64,000 bases of DNA from Kitasatospora atroaurantiaca (GTDB taxonomy: Bacteria > Actinomycetota > Actinomycetes > Streptomycetales > Streptomycetaceae). The notes under the pieces were generated by a model, which saw only the letters and a program-made list of their open reading frames with translations, had not been told where the DNA came from and did no database searches. A program made the position numbers and the translations under genes. Position 1 is the first letter of the stretch. Each line of letters begins with the position of its first letter. Below, piece after piece: positions 24,770 to 34,806 of this stretch. The stretch is taken from assembly GCF_007828955.1 (NCBI RefSeq), contig NZ_VIVR01000001.1:4340001-4404000 (forward strand). The letters are read 5' to 3'.

Positions 24770-25295
24770 TCGGTGTGCCGCGCGGATATTTCCGCACTTG
24801 AGAGGGAGTAGAGTGCGCAGGTGTCAGCGCTTCTCCCCCCGCCGACCGCGCTTCTCCGCCTGAGTCGTCTCCCGGCTGGTGCCCCACGCACCGTCAGCCG
24901 ATCGCATACGCAAGGCTCGTCCGGCCGCTGAGACGGCCGTTGAACAGTACGAAGCAAAAGATGTCAGGCAGGCGTCATAAATCTGTCGGTGATATGTGGC
25001 ATTCGTCCGCTATGCCCAGCGCGAATTGCCGCCATGTGCCGCTTTCATCCCGTGATATCCGATAACTGCGCGGGGGAATTCTCGAAAGTTGGGCCTGTTG
25101 CAGAGGGCGTCTGTCCGGATACATTCAGCCGCGGTCGACGCATTCACCCGCTGACCGGCCACCTTCCGGTGGACTCGGCGGAGGACTGCGGCGTGCACGG
25201 CTGTGCCCAGGGGGGGTCCCCGGGCCGGCCTACCAGACCTGGGCCCGCATCCTGCGGGTCCGTGAAGGGCCAGCACAGCACAAGGGGAGTTCGGA
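24770..25295. promoter_or_regulatory. Long upstream region and leader of the cold-shock gene
   Basis: 526 bases without a credible gene. 24940-25140 is markedly A/T-richer than the surroundings. Nearer the gene is a G/C-rich leader with a CCCGCA-TCC-TGCGGG hairpin around 25240-25257. Probably promoter plus structured cold-shock leader; no specific regulator site was recognised. Confidence 0.45.
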
Positions 25296-25499
25296 ATGGC
25301 TCAGGGCACCGTCAAGTGGTTCAACGCGGAGAAGGGCTACGGCTTCATCGCGGTCGACGGTGGTGCGGACGTGTTCGTCCACTACAGCGCGATCCAGATG
25401 GACGGCTACCGCACCCTCGAGGAGGGCCAGCGGGTCGAGTTCGAGATCTCCCAGGGACAGAAGGGCCCGCAGGCGGACATGGTCCGCGCGGCGGTCTGA
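25296..25499 (+). CDS. Cold-shock protein (CspA family)
   Basis: 67-residue single cold-shock domain. RNP1 is KGYGFIAV and RNP2 is VFVHYSAIQ, with the usual GTVKWFNAEKGYGFI N-terminus. An RNA/DNA chaperone that melts secondary structure. AAGGGGAG lies upstream of the ATG. The long leader hints at post-transcriptional control, as for other csp genes. Followed by a strong terminator. Confidence 0.95.
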   Translation: MAQGTVKWFNAEKGYGFIAVDGGADVFVHYSAIQMDGYRTLEEGQRVEFEISQGQKGPQADMVRAAV

Positions 25500-25557
25500 C
25501 CTTCCGACCTGCGGAGCCTCGGCTCGGTCACGAGCTGGTGCTCAACTGCTTCAGCAG

Positions 25558-25589
25558 CGGGCCCGCACGACACCTGTCGTGCGGGCCCG
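25558..25589. terminator. Terminator after the cold-shock gene
   Basis: Perfect hairpin with 15 paired bases (GGGCCCGCACGACA and its complement, plus a flanking C-G pair) and a minimal loop, 60 bases downstream of the stop and upstream of the groEL promoter. Confidence 0.85.
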
Positions 25590-25618
25590 TCGGCGTCCGT
25601 GCGTGTCGGTCGATTGGG

Positions 25619-25645
25619 CTTGCACTCGATACCCGAGAGTGCTAA
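25619..25645. promoter_or_regulatory. CIRCE element 1 upstream of groEL
   Basis: CTTGCACTC-N9-GAGTGCTAA: right half perfect, left half with two mismatches to the HrcA operator TTAGCACTC-N9-GAGTGCTAA. Confidence 0.75.
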
Positions 25646-25654
25646 TCATTGGCG

Positions 25655-25681
25655 TTAGCACTCACAGCTTGAGAGTGACAA
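25655..25681. promoter_or_regulatory. CIRCE element 2 upstream of groEL
   Basis: TTAGCACTC-N9-GAGTGACAA: left half perfect, right half with two mismatches. It starts ten bases after element 1, giving tandem HrcA sites 120-185 bases before the groEL start. Confidence 0.78.
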
Positions 25682-25802
25682 CGGACCGGGTCGGTGAGGC
25701 CCCCGGGAGCGGTAGGGGACAGGACCCCCGCACACCAGGGCCGTCCGTCGCGGGCACCCTTCGGTCCGGTGCAGTCGACCGCGTCCCGGAGGACCACTTC
25801 AC

Positions 25803-27425
<1,623 letters not shown>

Positions 27426-27578
27426 TCCCCTTCTGGGATCGGCGAGTTCTGATCGTCCACGAGGGCGGTCTCCCCACGCGGGAGGCCGCCCTCGAGGCGT
27501 TTTCACCCCTGCGTGGCCTCGGCATCGAGGATCTGGTGGGCTTTCTACGGACCGTGGGTGCTGCGGGACAATAGGTGG

Positions 27579-27938
27579 ATGCCGTCCACTCCTGACATCG
27601 AAGCCGCGCTGCACAGTGCGCGGGCGCTGATCCTTGCCGACCTGACCGCACGGGACGTGGCGGACGCCGCCATGGTCTCGCTGGTCGAGGATGCCGTGAC
27701 GCACCGGCGGTGGTGGCTGGAGCAGTGGCCCGACGGTACGGACTTCGTGCTCGGGCTGGTGGCGCAGGACGTCCAGGACGCGCTGCTGGAGGCGTACGGC
27801 CGCTGGCCGCTGTGCGAGACGTGCGCGGCGGACGGCGACCCGCACGCGCTGAGTGTCGAGCCCGAGCTGGGGCCCGAGCCGCACTGGGTGTGCGGCAAGG
27901 AGGGCGTCGTGGTCGCGCCCGTCGGGCAGCTGTCGTGA
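27579..27938 (+). CDS. Conserved hypothetical protein
   Basis: 119-residue soluble protein with no recognised domain. Tryptophan- and acid-rich (HRRWWLEQWPDG), with a Cys pair in WPLCETCAADGDPHAL and a further Cys in HWVCGKEG, which could bind a metal. Start taken at the ATG at 27579; the frame is open further upstream without a better ribosome-binding site. Its stop overlaps the GTG of the DUF4031 gene as GTGA, so the two are coupled. Confidence 0.65.
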   Translation: MPSTPDIEAALHSARALILADLTARDVADAAMVSLVEDAVTHRRWWLEQWPDGTDFVLGLVAQDVQDALLEAYGRWPLCETCAADGDPHALSVEPELGPEPHWVCGKEGVVVAPVGQLS

Positions 27939-28201
27939 TACTCATCGACCCGCCCGTCTGGCCCGGCCACGGGAAGCTCTGGTCGCACCTGGTGAGCGAC
28001 GTCTCGTACGAGGAGCTGCACGCCTTCGCGGCGCGCCTGGGCGCGCCGGAGCGCGGCTTCGAGCGCGACCACTACGACATCCCCGCGCAGTGGTACGAGG
28101 ACGCGCTGCGACTGGGTGCCCAGCCGGTCGGCAGCAAGGAGCTGGTGGCCCGGCTGACGGCAGCCGGGCTCCGGCGGCGGAAGGTCAGCCCAGCTTCGTG
28201 A
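27935..28201 (+). CDS. DUF4031 protein
   Basis: 88 residues matching the small DUF4031 family: ILIDPPVWPGHGKLWSHLVSD at the start, LHAFAARLGAPERGFERDHYDIP in the middle. GTG start with four-base overlap with the preceding gene. The His/Asp-rich pattern suggests a small metal-dependent enzyme, but function is unknown. It overlaps the convergent HD gene by 17 bases. Confidence 0.78.
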   Translation: MILIDPPVWPGHGKLWSHLVSDVSYEELHAFAARLGAPERGFERDHYDIPAQWYEDALRLGAQPVGSKELVARLTAAGLRRRKVSPAS

Positions 28202-28817
28202 GTTCGGCCGCCAGGTTGGCCCGTGCGGCCGCGTCGAAGCGGGTGCGGGCGGCCTCGGTGCGGTAGAGCGCGGGCAGGTCCAGGAGCTGGCGCAGGATCG
28301 CCGCGCGGCCGGCGCGGAAGACGTCCTCGGGCACGAAGCCGTACTCCTCGCGCACGGCGGCCGCGTAGGCCTCGTACTGCTGCGGGGTGCCCCCGAGAAC
28401 GGCCAGGTCGGCGTCGCTGAGCACCTCGCCGTTGCGGTCCCCGGCCTCGGGGTGGTGGCTCACGGTGAGCCGGACCAGCCGGGCCACCTCCTCGACCAGC
28501 GGCTCCGCCAGCCCCGCCTCGCGCAGGGCGCGAACGGCCAGTTGAGCGCTGCGCTCCTCGTTCTCCGAGCGGTCCGGCCGGTAGACGACGTCGTGGAACC
28601 AGGCGGCCAGCCGGACGGCGTCCGGGTCGTCGGCGTGCTCGGCGAGGGCGTCGACGTGGTCCAGCACGGCCTCGAGGTGCTCGGTCGTGTGGTACCTGCG
28701 CTGTGGCTCGGCCCAGCGCTTCAACAGGTCGCGCCCGTACGGCTCCGGGTCGGCGGTTGCGCCGCAGCGCGTCAGCAGGGCGGTCCAGCGGTCGAGCAGG
28801 GCGTCGGTATCGGGCAT
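28185..28817 (-). CDS. HD-domain phosphohydrolase-like protein
   Basis: 210 residues with HD-superfamily metal ligands: RRYHTTEHLEAVL (first His), AAWFHDVVYRP (the His-Asp pair) and LSDADLAVLGG (final Asp). Such proteins hydrolyse nucleotides or related phosphates; substrate unknown. ATG at 28817. Divergent from cutC. Confidence 0.8.
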   Translation of the reverse strand: MPDTDALLDRWTALLTRCGATADPEPYGRDLLKRWAEPQRRYHTTEHLEAVLDHVDALAEHADDPDAVRLAAWFHDVVYRPDRSENEERSAQLAVRALREAGLAEPLVEEVARLVRLTVSHHPEAGDRNGEVLSDADLAVLGGTPQQYEAYAAAVREEYGFVPEDVFRAGRAAILRQLLDLPALYRTEAARTRFDAAARANLAAELTKLG

Positions 28818-28910
28818 GCGCCCATTCTGGCCCGGCGGGCGTCACGAGTTCGTGACGGGTGGCCGTCCGGGGCTCGCCCACAGGGGCCCGGATATGGCAG
28901 GGTAGCGCAC

Positions 28911-29600
28911 ATGTCTAGACCAATTCTCGAAGTCATCGCGCTGACCGCGCAGGATGCCCAGGCCGCCGAGTCCGGTGGTGCCGACCGCCTCGAACTGGTC
29001 ACGGACATGGCCGCCGACGGGCTGACCCCCTCGGTGGAGGACTTCGCCGGGATCCGCGCCGCCGTGGACCTCCCGCTGCGCGTCATGCTCCGCATCCGGG
29101 ACGGCTTCACGCCGGGCGGTCTGGACGAGCTCCGCGCCCGCGCCGCCGCGCTGCGGGCGGAGGGAGCCGAGGAGTTCGTCCTCGGCTTCCTGGACGCCGA
29201 CGGGGCGGTGGACCTCGCCGCGACCACCGCCGTCGCGGAGGCCGTCGCGGGCTGCCGCTGGACGTTCCACCGGGCCATCGACCACAGCGCGGACCGTGCG
29301 GCCGTCCGTGCGGCCGTCGGCGAGCTGCCCGGGCTGGACACCATCCTCACCGCGGGCTCGCCCGCCGGCGTCGGCGCGGGTCTCGAGGTCCTGGCCGGAG
29401 AGCTGGCCAAGGCCGGTGACCCCGGGTACCGCCAGCAGATCCTGATCGGCGGCGGTCTGCGGGCCGAGCACGTCCCGGGCCTGCGGGCGGCCGGCTTCGA
29501 CGGCTTCCACGTCGGTGGGCCGGTCCGGGTGGACGGCTGGACGTCCCCGGTGGACGCCGCCAAGGTCGCCGCCTGGCGCGGCCTCATCGATGGACGATAA
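28911..29600 (+). CDS. cutC: CutC family protein
   Basis: 229-residue TIM-barrel protein of the CutC copper-homeostasis family: LEVIALTAQDAQAAESGGADRLEL, LRVMLRIRDGF, EEFVLGFLDADGAVD, CRWTFHRAIDH and ILIGGGLRAEHV. The role in copper handling was inferred in E. coli and is debated; the fold suggests an enzyme. ATG at 28911 gives the canonical N-terminus. TATGGC 12 bases upstream may be the -10, so the leader would be very short. Confidence 0.88.
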   Translation: MSRPILEVIALTAQDAQAAESGGADRLELVTDMAADGLTPSVEDFAGIRAAVDLPLRVMLRIRDGFTPGGLDELRARAAALRAEGAEEFVLGFLDADGAVDLAATTAVAEAVAGCRWTFHRAIDHSADRAAVRAAVGELPGLDTILTAGSPAGVGAGLEVLAGELAKAGDPGYRQQILIGGGLRAEHVPGLRAAGFDGFHVGGPVRVDGWTSPVDAAKVAAWRGLIDGR

Positions 29601-29606
29601 CCACAA

Positions 29607-29711
29607 CAGGGGCGCGAGAACTGCGCGAAGCGGTAGGGCAGAGGTCGTTGCCTTCCGGTCTCGCGCAGTTCTCCCCCAGCCTTCGGCCGGGAGGTGCCCC
29701 CACGCGCCCCT
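29607..29711. repeat. Dispersed palindromic repeat, copy B (composite)
   Basis: Arms of the same family as copy A (left 29607-29628, right from 29660), but the right arm is split by about 30 bases rich in CCTTCGGCCGGGAGG, itself a small hairpin. Lies between convergent cutC and helD. Confidence 0.8.
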
Positions 29712-29735
29712 GGAGAGTGCAACCGGCTCCGGTGC

Positions 29736-31799
29736 CTACCTTGCCCGGAGCTGCTCCGGCAGGGGCTCGGCGTGCAGGACGGTGAGGCCGGACACCGCGC
29801 GGGTCAGGGCGACGTACAGGCGGCGGAGGCCGGTGCGCTCGTCCGGTTCGCCCGCGACCACGGCGGCGGGCTCGTCGAGGACCACGTAGTCGTACTCCAG
29901 GCCCTTGGCGAGGGAGGCGGGGACTAGGGTGAGCCTGACCTCGGCGCTGGTCTCGGTGCCCGGGTCGAGGAAGGGCAGGCCCGCCTCGGCGAGGGCCTCG
30001 GCCAGCAGCGGGATGCGGTCGTCGGCGGCGATCAGGCCGGTGGAGCCCTCGTGGGCGAGGGACTTGCGGCAGGCCTCCACCAGGGAGTCGACGAGCCCGT
30101 CGGGGATGTGGCTGACGGCCAGCGAGCCGGGGGTGTCGCGGATCGAGGTCGCCGGGGCGAGGCCCGGGGCGATCGCGGGAAGCAGCCGGGAGGCGTACTC
30201 GATGACCTCCTCGGGGACGCGGAAGCCCTTGGTGAGCTCCTCGATGTGCGCGACGGGCTTGCCGAGGTGGTGCAGTGCATCGGCCCAACTGGCCGTCGCC
30301 CACGGGGTGGTGCCCTGGGCGAGGTCGCCGAGGATGGTCGCCGAGCCGGTGCTGCACCGGCGCCCCACCGCCCGGTACTGCATGGGGGAGAGGTCCTGCG
30401 CCTCGTCCACGACGACGTGTCCGAGCGAGGCGGTCCGCTGCACCAGGTCGGTCGCCTCGTCGACCAGGACGGCGTCGGCGGCGGTCCAGGGCGCGGTTCG
30501 GAGCGACCGTCCCGGCTTCGCCCAGCGGATGGCGGCCTGCTCCTCGGGGGCGAAGATGCCCTCCGCGCACGCGGCGAGGAACTCCGCGTCGGTCAGCAGC
30601 CGGTGCACCAGCTTGGCCGGGTCGACCGGCGGCCAGCACTCCTTGACCACGGCCTTGATCTGCGGGTTGCGGGCCACCGCGTCCTGCACCCGGTCGTCCG
30701 GAGCCTCGCCGCCCTGCTCCATCTTCAGCAGCACGGCGTGCGCGATCCGCTGCGGCAGGGCCTCCCGGGCCGCGCCGTAGCGGATCTCCCGGCTCTTCAA
30801 CTCCTCGATGATCTCGACGAGTTCGTACACCGGTACCCGCCAGCGACGGGAGCCGCGCACCACCACGCAGGGCTCGGTCGGCAGCGCGATGCCGGCCCGC
30901 ACGGCGCGCCGCAGCACCTCGGCCATCCGGGCGTCGCCCTTCAGCCGGGCCGACTCCGCAGGGTCCTCGGCCCGTACCTCGACGTGCGCCACCAGCTGCT
31001 GCACGGTCGCCTGGGCGACGTCCAACTCGCCCAGGGCGGGGAGGACTTGCTCGATGTAGTGCAGGAAGGAACTGTTCGGCCCGATGACCAGGGTGCCGGT
31101 ACGGGCGAGCCGCTCGCGGTGCGCGTACAGCAGGTACGCGACGCGGTGCAGGCCGACGGCGGTCTTCCCGGTGCCGGGGGCGCCCTGGACGCAGACCGTG
31201 CCGCCGATGTCGGCGCGGACGATCTCGTCCTGCTCCGGCTGGATGGTGGCCACGATGTCCCGCATCGGGCCGACGCGGGGCTTCTCGATCTCCGCCGCGA
31301 GCAGGGCCGAGGTGGTCTCGGCCTCGGCCGGGTCGGTCAGGTGCTCATCCTCGTACGCCGTCAACTCGCCGCCGGTGTAGCCGAATCGGCGGCGCCGCTC
31401 GACGTCCATCGGCTCGGTGCGGCTGGCCCGGTAGAAGGGCTGGGAGACCGGTGCGCGCCAGTCGATCACCATCGGATCGCCGTCGGCGTCGTGGACGTGG
31501 CGGCGGCCGATGTAGAACTGCTCGCCCGTACCTCCCTCGGCCAGCGCTTCGCTGATCGCGTGCAGGTAGTCGAGCCGGCCGAAGAAGAGCGGCGTGTGCG
31601 CGAGGTCCGCCAGGGCCGCGATCCGGGCATCGATCTGATTCTGCAGGACCGCGGCGGAGACCCAGGTGCCGGTGACGTCGCGCAGGTCGAGCGACTCGAC
31701 GTCCTCGCGCATCGCACGCAGCGCAGCCCGGGAGGCGGCCAGATGGTCGCGCTCGCGCTGCAGGGGGTCACGGAGGGGGTCGGTGGTGGGGGCGTGCAC
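29736..31799 (-). CDS. helD: HelD-like RNA-polymerase-associated helicase
   Basis: 687-residue superfamily 1 ATPase. The N-terminal charged helical part (about 1-110) matches the coiled coil that HelD inserts into RNA polymerase. Walker A GAPGTGKTAVGLHR is near 205, motif II VVDEAQDLSPMQYRAVG near 465, and the C-terminal helicase motif with YVALTRAVSGLTVLH at the end. HelD recycles stalled polymerase, and some actinobacterial HelD proteins give rifamycin tolerance. TAGGAT on the minus strand at 31947-31942 is a likely -10. Confidence 0.88.
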   Translation of the reverse strand: MHAPTTDPLRDPLQRERDHLAASRAALRAMREDVESLDLRDVTGTWVSAAVLQNQIDARIAALADLAHTPLFFGRLDYLHAISEALAEGGTGEQFYIGRRHVHDADGDPMVIDWRAPVSQPFYRASRTEPMDVERRRRFGYTGGELTAYEDEHLTDPAEAETTSALLAAEIEKPRVGPMRDIVATIQPEQDEIVRADIGGTVCVQGAPGTGKTAVGLHRVAYLLYAHRERLARTGTLVIGPNSSFLHYIEQVLPALGELDVAQATVQQLVAHVEVRAEDPAESARLKGDARMAEVLRRAVRAGIALPTEPCVVVRGSRRWRVPVYELVEIIEELKSREIRYGAAREALPQRIAHAVLLKMEQGGEAPDDRVQDAVARNPQIKAVVKECWPPVDPAKLVHRLLTDAEFLAACAEGIFAPEEQAAIRWAKPGRSLRTAPWTAADAVLVDEATDLVQRTASLGHVVVDEAQDLSPMQYRAVGRRCSTGSATILGDLAQGTTPWATASWADALHHLGKPVAHIEELTKGFRVPEEVIEYASRLLPAIAPGLAPATSIRDTPGSLAVSHIPDGLVDSLVEACRKSLAHEGSTGLIAADDRIPLLAEALAEAGLPFLDPGTETSAEVRLTLVPASLAKGLEYDYVVLDEPAAVVAGEPDERTGLRRLYVALTRAVSGLTVLHAEPLPEQLRAR

Positions 31800-32099
31800 A
31801 GCGAACCTTCCCGGCTGCCCGCGGGTACGCGGCAGCGGTCTCGTCGTAGCTCACAGTGAAGGACCCCGGCCGGTACCAAGCGGTCGGGACCTCCCCCGGC
31901 TGCCGGCGACGGCACCACGGTTCGGGAGGGGGCAGACCGGCGATCCTAAACCCACCGCGCGCCGAGAGCGAATTGTTTTCCCCTTGTTCTCCCCCGGGCC
32001 GGCCTCAGGGGTGCCGTACGCCTGAAGTACGAGCGAGGTCCCGGCCATTACGGCCTTTCGGGTGATGTGCGCGGATGGCCGAAAACCTACTGTTGAAGC
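31800..32099. promoter_or_regulatory. helD promoter region
   Basis: 300 bases between divergent starts. It holds a -10-like TAGGAT for helD (minus strand) and TACTGT six bases before the small gene at 32100. I looked for a rifamycin-associated palindrome and found none. A small GGCC-N5-GGCC hairpin is present near 32042. Confidence 0.45.
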
Positions 32100-32285
32100 A
32101 TGAGCACCGCACAGATCCACCCCACCGTCCGGAAGGCATCCAGGCCCCCCGTCGTGAGCGGCAGCACCGCAACCGCGGGCCCCCGCCGCCGCACCCCGAT
32201 CTCGCACGCCGTCCGCAACGTCGGGATCATGCTCGACACCGCCGCACGCGTGCTCCTCCTCGGGCGCGACGGCGTCAAGCTCTGA
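32100..32285 (+). CDS. Small basic hypothetical protein
   Basis: 61 residues, basic, Ser/Thr/Arg-rich N-terminus and a C-terminal amphipathic stretch (SHAVRNVGIMLDTAARVLLLG). No ribosome-binding site, but TACTGT six bases before the ATG fits a leaderless promoter. Ends 13 bases before the convergent XPB helicase gene. I do not recognise a family; coding status is moderately supported. Confidence 0.5.
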   Translation: MSTAQIHPTVRKASRPPVVSGSTATAGPRRRTPISHAVRNVGIMLDTAARVLLLGRDGVKL

Positions 32286-32298
32286 CCACCCCGAGTGA

Positions 32299-33936
32299 CT
32301 ACAGCACGTCGTCCGCGTCGATGATCCGGTACGCGTACCCCTGCTCGGCCAGGAAGCGCTGCCGGTGGGCGGCGAAGTCCTGGTCGACCGTGTCGCGGGC
32401 GACCACCGAGTAGAAGTGCGCCGAGTGCCCGTCGGCCTTGGGCCGCAGGACCCGGCCGAGGCGCTGTGCCTCCTCCTGCCGGGAGCCGAAGGTCCCGGAG
32501 ACCTGGATGGCGACGGTCGCCTCCGGCAGGTCGATCGAGAAGTTGGCGACCTTGGAGACCACCAGCACGCTGATCTCCTTGGTCCGGAACGCCTCGAACA
32601 GCTTCTCCCGCTGGGCGTTGCTGGTCTCGCCCTTGATCACGGGGGCGTTCAGCACCTCGCCCAACTCGTCCAGCTGGTCGATGTACTGGCCGATGATCAG
32701 GGTCTGGTCCTTCTCGTGCTTCTTGACCAGGGCCTCCACCACCCGGCGCTTGGTCGCGGTGGTCGCACAGAAGCGGTAGCGCTCCTCCGGCTCGGCGGTC
32801 GCGTACGAGAGCCGCTCCGAGTCGGTGAGGGTGACGCGCACCTCGCAGCAGTCGGCGGGCGCGATGTAGCCCTGCGCCTCGATCTCCTTCCACGGCGCGT
32901 CGAAGCGCTTGGGCCCGATCAGCGAGAAGACGTCGCCCTCGCGCCCGTCCTCGCGGACCAGTGTCGCCGTCAGCCCGAGCCGGCGGCGGGCCTGCAGGTC
33001 GGCGGTGAACTTGAAGACCGGCGCGGGCAGCAGGTGCACCTCGTCGTAGACGACCAGGCCCCAGTTGCGGGCGTCGAACAGCTCCAGGTGGGCGTAGACG
33101 CCCTTCCGCTTGGTCGTCATCACCTGGTAGGTGGCGATGGTGACCGGGCGGATCTCCTTCTTCGTCCCGCTGTACTCGCCGATCTCGTCCTCGGTGAGCG
33201 AGGTGCGCTTGACCAGCTCGTGCTTCCACTGGCGGGCCGAGACGGTGTTGGTGACCAGGATCAGCGTGGTCGACTTGGCCTCGGCCATGGCGGCCGCGCC
33301 GACCAGGGTCTTCCCCGCGCCGCAGGGCAGCACCACGACGCCGCTGCCGCCGTGCCAGAAGCCCTCGACGGCCTGCTGCTGGTACGGGCGCAGTTGCCAG
33401 CCGTCCTCGTCCAGGTCGATCGGGTGCGCCTCGCCGTCCACGTACCCGGCGTGGTCCTCGGCGGGCCAGCCGAGTTTGAGCAGCACCTGCTTGATCTGGC
33501 CGCGCTCGGACGGGTGCACGATCACGGTGTCCGGGTCGACCCTGGTACCGACCAGCGGGGCGATCTTCTTGGACCGCAGGACCTCTTCGAGGACCGGCCG
33601 GTCGGTGGTGGTCAGCACCAGGCCGTGCACCGGGTGCTTGCTGAGCTTCAGCCGCCCGTACCGGGCCATGGTGTCGGCGATGTCCACCAGCAGCGCGTGC
33701 GGCACGGGGTAGCGCGAGTACGTCACCAGGGCGTCCACGACCTGCTCGGCGTCGTGCCCGGCGGCGCGGGCGTTCCAGAGGCCGAGCGGGGTCACGCGGT
33801 AGGTGTGGACGTGCTCGGGCGCGCGCTCGAGCTCGGCGAAGGGCGCGATCACGCGGCGGCAGTCGGCTGCCTTGGGGTGGTCGATCTCCAGCAGCAGGGT
33901 CTTGTCGCTCTGGACGATCAGCGGTCCGTCGTTCAC
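32299..33936 (-). CDS. XPB-type DNA repair helicase
   Basis: 545-residue superfamily 2 helicase of the XPB/ERCC3 type. N-terminal damage-recognition-like domain (1-180), Walker A LPCGAGKTLVGA near 205, DEVHLLPAPVFK box near 300, GLTATLVREDG, and motif VI with QEEAQRLGRVLRPK. GTG start at 33936 with GGAGG nine bases upstream. The large helicase-associated WYL protein encoded downstream in the window (34807-37341) is its usual neighbour in actinobacteria, as in the mycobacterial XPB locus. Likely DNA repair or transcription-coupled remodelling. Confidence 0.93.
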   Translation of the reverse strand: MNDGPLIVQSDKTLLLEIDHPKAADCRRVIAPFAELERAPEHVHTYRVTPLGLWNARAAGHDAEQVVDALVTYSRYPVPHALLVDIADTMARYGRLKLSKHPVHGLVLTTTDRPVLEEVLRSKKIAPLVGTRVDPDTVIVHPSERGQIKQVLLKLGWPAEDHAGYVDGEAHPIDLDEDGWQLRPYQQQAVEGFWHGGSGVVVLPCGAGKTLVGAAAMAEAKSTTLILVTNTVSARQWKHELVKRTSLTEDEIGEYSGTKKEIRPVTIATYQVMTTKRKGVYAHLELFDARNWGLVVYDEVHLLPAPVFKFTADLQARRRLGLTATLVREDGREGDVFSLIGPKRFDAPWKEIEAQGYIAPADCCEVRVTLTDSERLSYATAEPEERYRFCATTATKRRVVEALVKKHEKDQTLIIGQYIDQLDELGEVLNAPVIKGETSNAQREKLFEAFRTKEISVLVVSKVANFSIDLPEATVAIQVSGTFGSRQEEAQRLGRVLRPKADGHSAHFYSVVARDTVDQDFAAHRQRFLAEQGYAYRIIDADDVL

Positions 33937-34037
33937 GCGGGGAAGCCTCCATCGGTTCGGCGCAGACCCTCCAGTGTCGCGCACTCCGCGAGGTTTCCAT
34001 CAGGCCGAGTGGTGGCGGACCACTGTGGACCGGCCGG

Positions 34038-34445
34038 TTACTTCCACTCGTAGGTCTTCGCGGTGCTCTTGCCGGTCGCGTCCGACTCGAACTCGTAGAC
34101 GCCCACGAGGCTGTTGAGCCGGGCGAACTTCTCGGACGCGGTGTCGAAGTAGACCGAGCCGCGCCAGCTCACGGCGCCCGGGCCGGTGAAGTGGCCGATG
34201 CCGGTGCCGTGCCAGCTGATGGTGGCGCCGTCGGCCGTCATCGAGACACCCTGGCCCTCGCCGAAGAGCGTTCCGTCGGGCTGCAGGACCGTCTCGTAGG
34301 TGCCGATGTCCGTGGTCTCTGTACCGAGCAGGTCCCCGGTGCCCTGGAACGAGACCTCCAGCACCGGGTGCAGGCCGTCACCGCCGGGAAGGACCCGGGT
34401 TCCGGTTTCCTGGGCCTGGAATCGGCTGATCAGTTCGCCGAGCAT
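34038..34445 (-). CDS. Conserved hypothetical protein (small beta-barrel-like)
   Basis: 135 residues rich in short beta strands and glycines (LEVSFQGTGDLLGTETTDIGTYETVL, GPGAVSWRGSVYFDT), suggesting a lipocalin-like or jelly-roll barrel. No signal peptide. ATG at 34445 has GAGGAG upstream. I do not recognise a family with certainty. Confidence 0.65.
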   Translation of the reverse strand: MLGELISRFQAQETGTRVLPGGDGLHPVLEVSFQGTGDLLGTETTDIGTYETVLQPDGTLFGEGQGVSMTADGATISWHGTGIGHFTGPGAVSWRGSVYFDTASEKFARLNSLVGVYEFESDATGKSTAKTYEWK

Positions 34446-34543
34446 GACGTCTCCTCTCGAAATCCCCTCTTCCGGACTACGCCCGGGGGTGGAACCCGTC
34501 AAGGCGGCGGTGTCCTGGCCGGTCCGGGCTCGTTGGGCAGGCC

Positions 34544-34783
34544 ATGAAGAAGTCGAACCGCATCCTCGCCGCCGTCGCCCTCTCCGGCGCGGCCTTCGCC
34601 GTCACCGCGACCCCCGCCCACGCCCTGGCCGGCCTCGGCCAGACCGGCGGCCCCTTCGGTGCCGTCGCCTTCGCGCTCACCGACCTCGTGACCGGCGTGC
34701 CGGTCTCGCCGCCCGACCCGAACTCGATCATCGAGAAGGCCAAGCAGCAGCACGCGCAGGAGCAGGCGCAGCAGCAGCACTGA
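34544..34783 (+). CDS. Small secreted protein
   Basis: 79 residues. A clear Sec signal (MKKSNRILAAVALSGAAFAV, cleavage after THAHA-like TPAHA near residue 27) followed by a 50-residue mature part with a Pro-rich middle and a Gln/His tail (KAKQQHAQEQAQQQH). No family recognised. Ends 24 bases before the convergent helicase-associated gene. Confidence 0.65.
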   Translation: MKKSNRILAAVALSGAAFAVTATPAHALAGLGQTGGPFGAVAFALTDLVTGVPVSPPDPNSIIEKAKQQHAQEQAQQQH

Positions 34784-34806
34784 CGTCCGGGGTCAGGGGC
34801 CGGGGC

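Noticed and set aside
24989..25645. Open frame spanning the leader and the cold-shock gene in another frame
   Set aside because: No ribosome-binding site, atypical composition, and it overlaps the cold-shock gene and its terminator.
28452..28910. Extended upstream frame in front of cutC
   Set aside because: The extra residues lie antisense to the HD-domain gene, and the conserved CutC N-terminus starts at the ATG at 28911.
31800..32099. Possible rifamycin-associated element before helD
   Set aside because: I searched for a GGGGCTT...AAGCCCC-type palindrome on both strands and found none.
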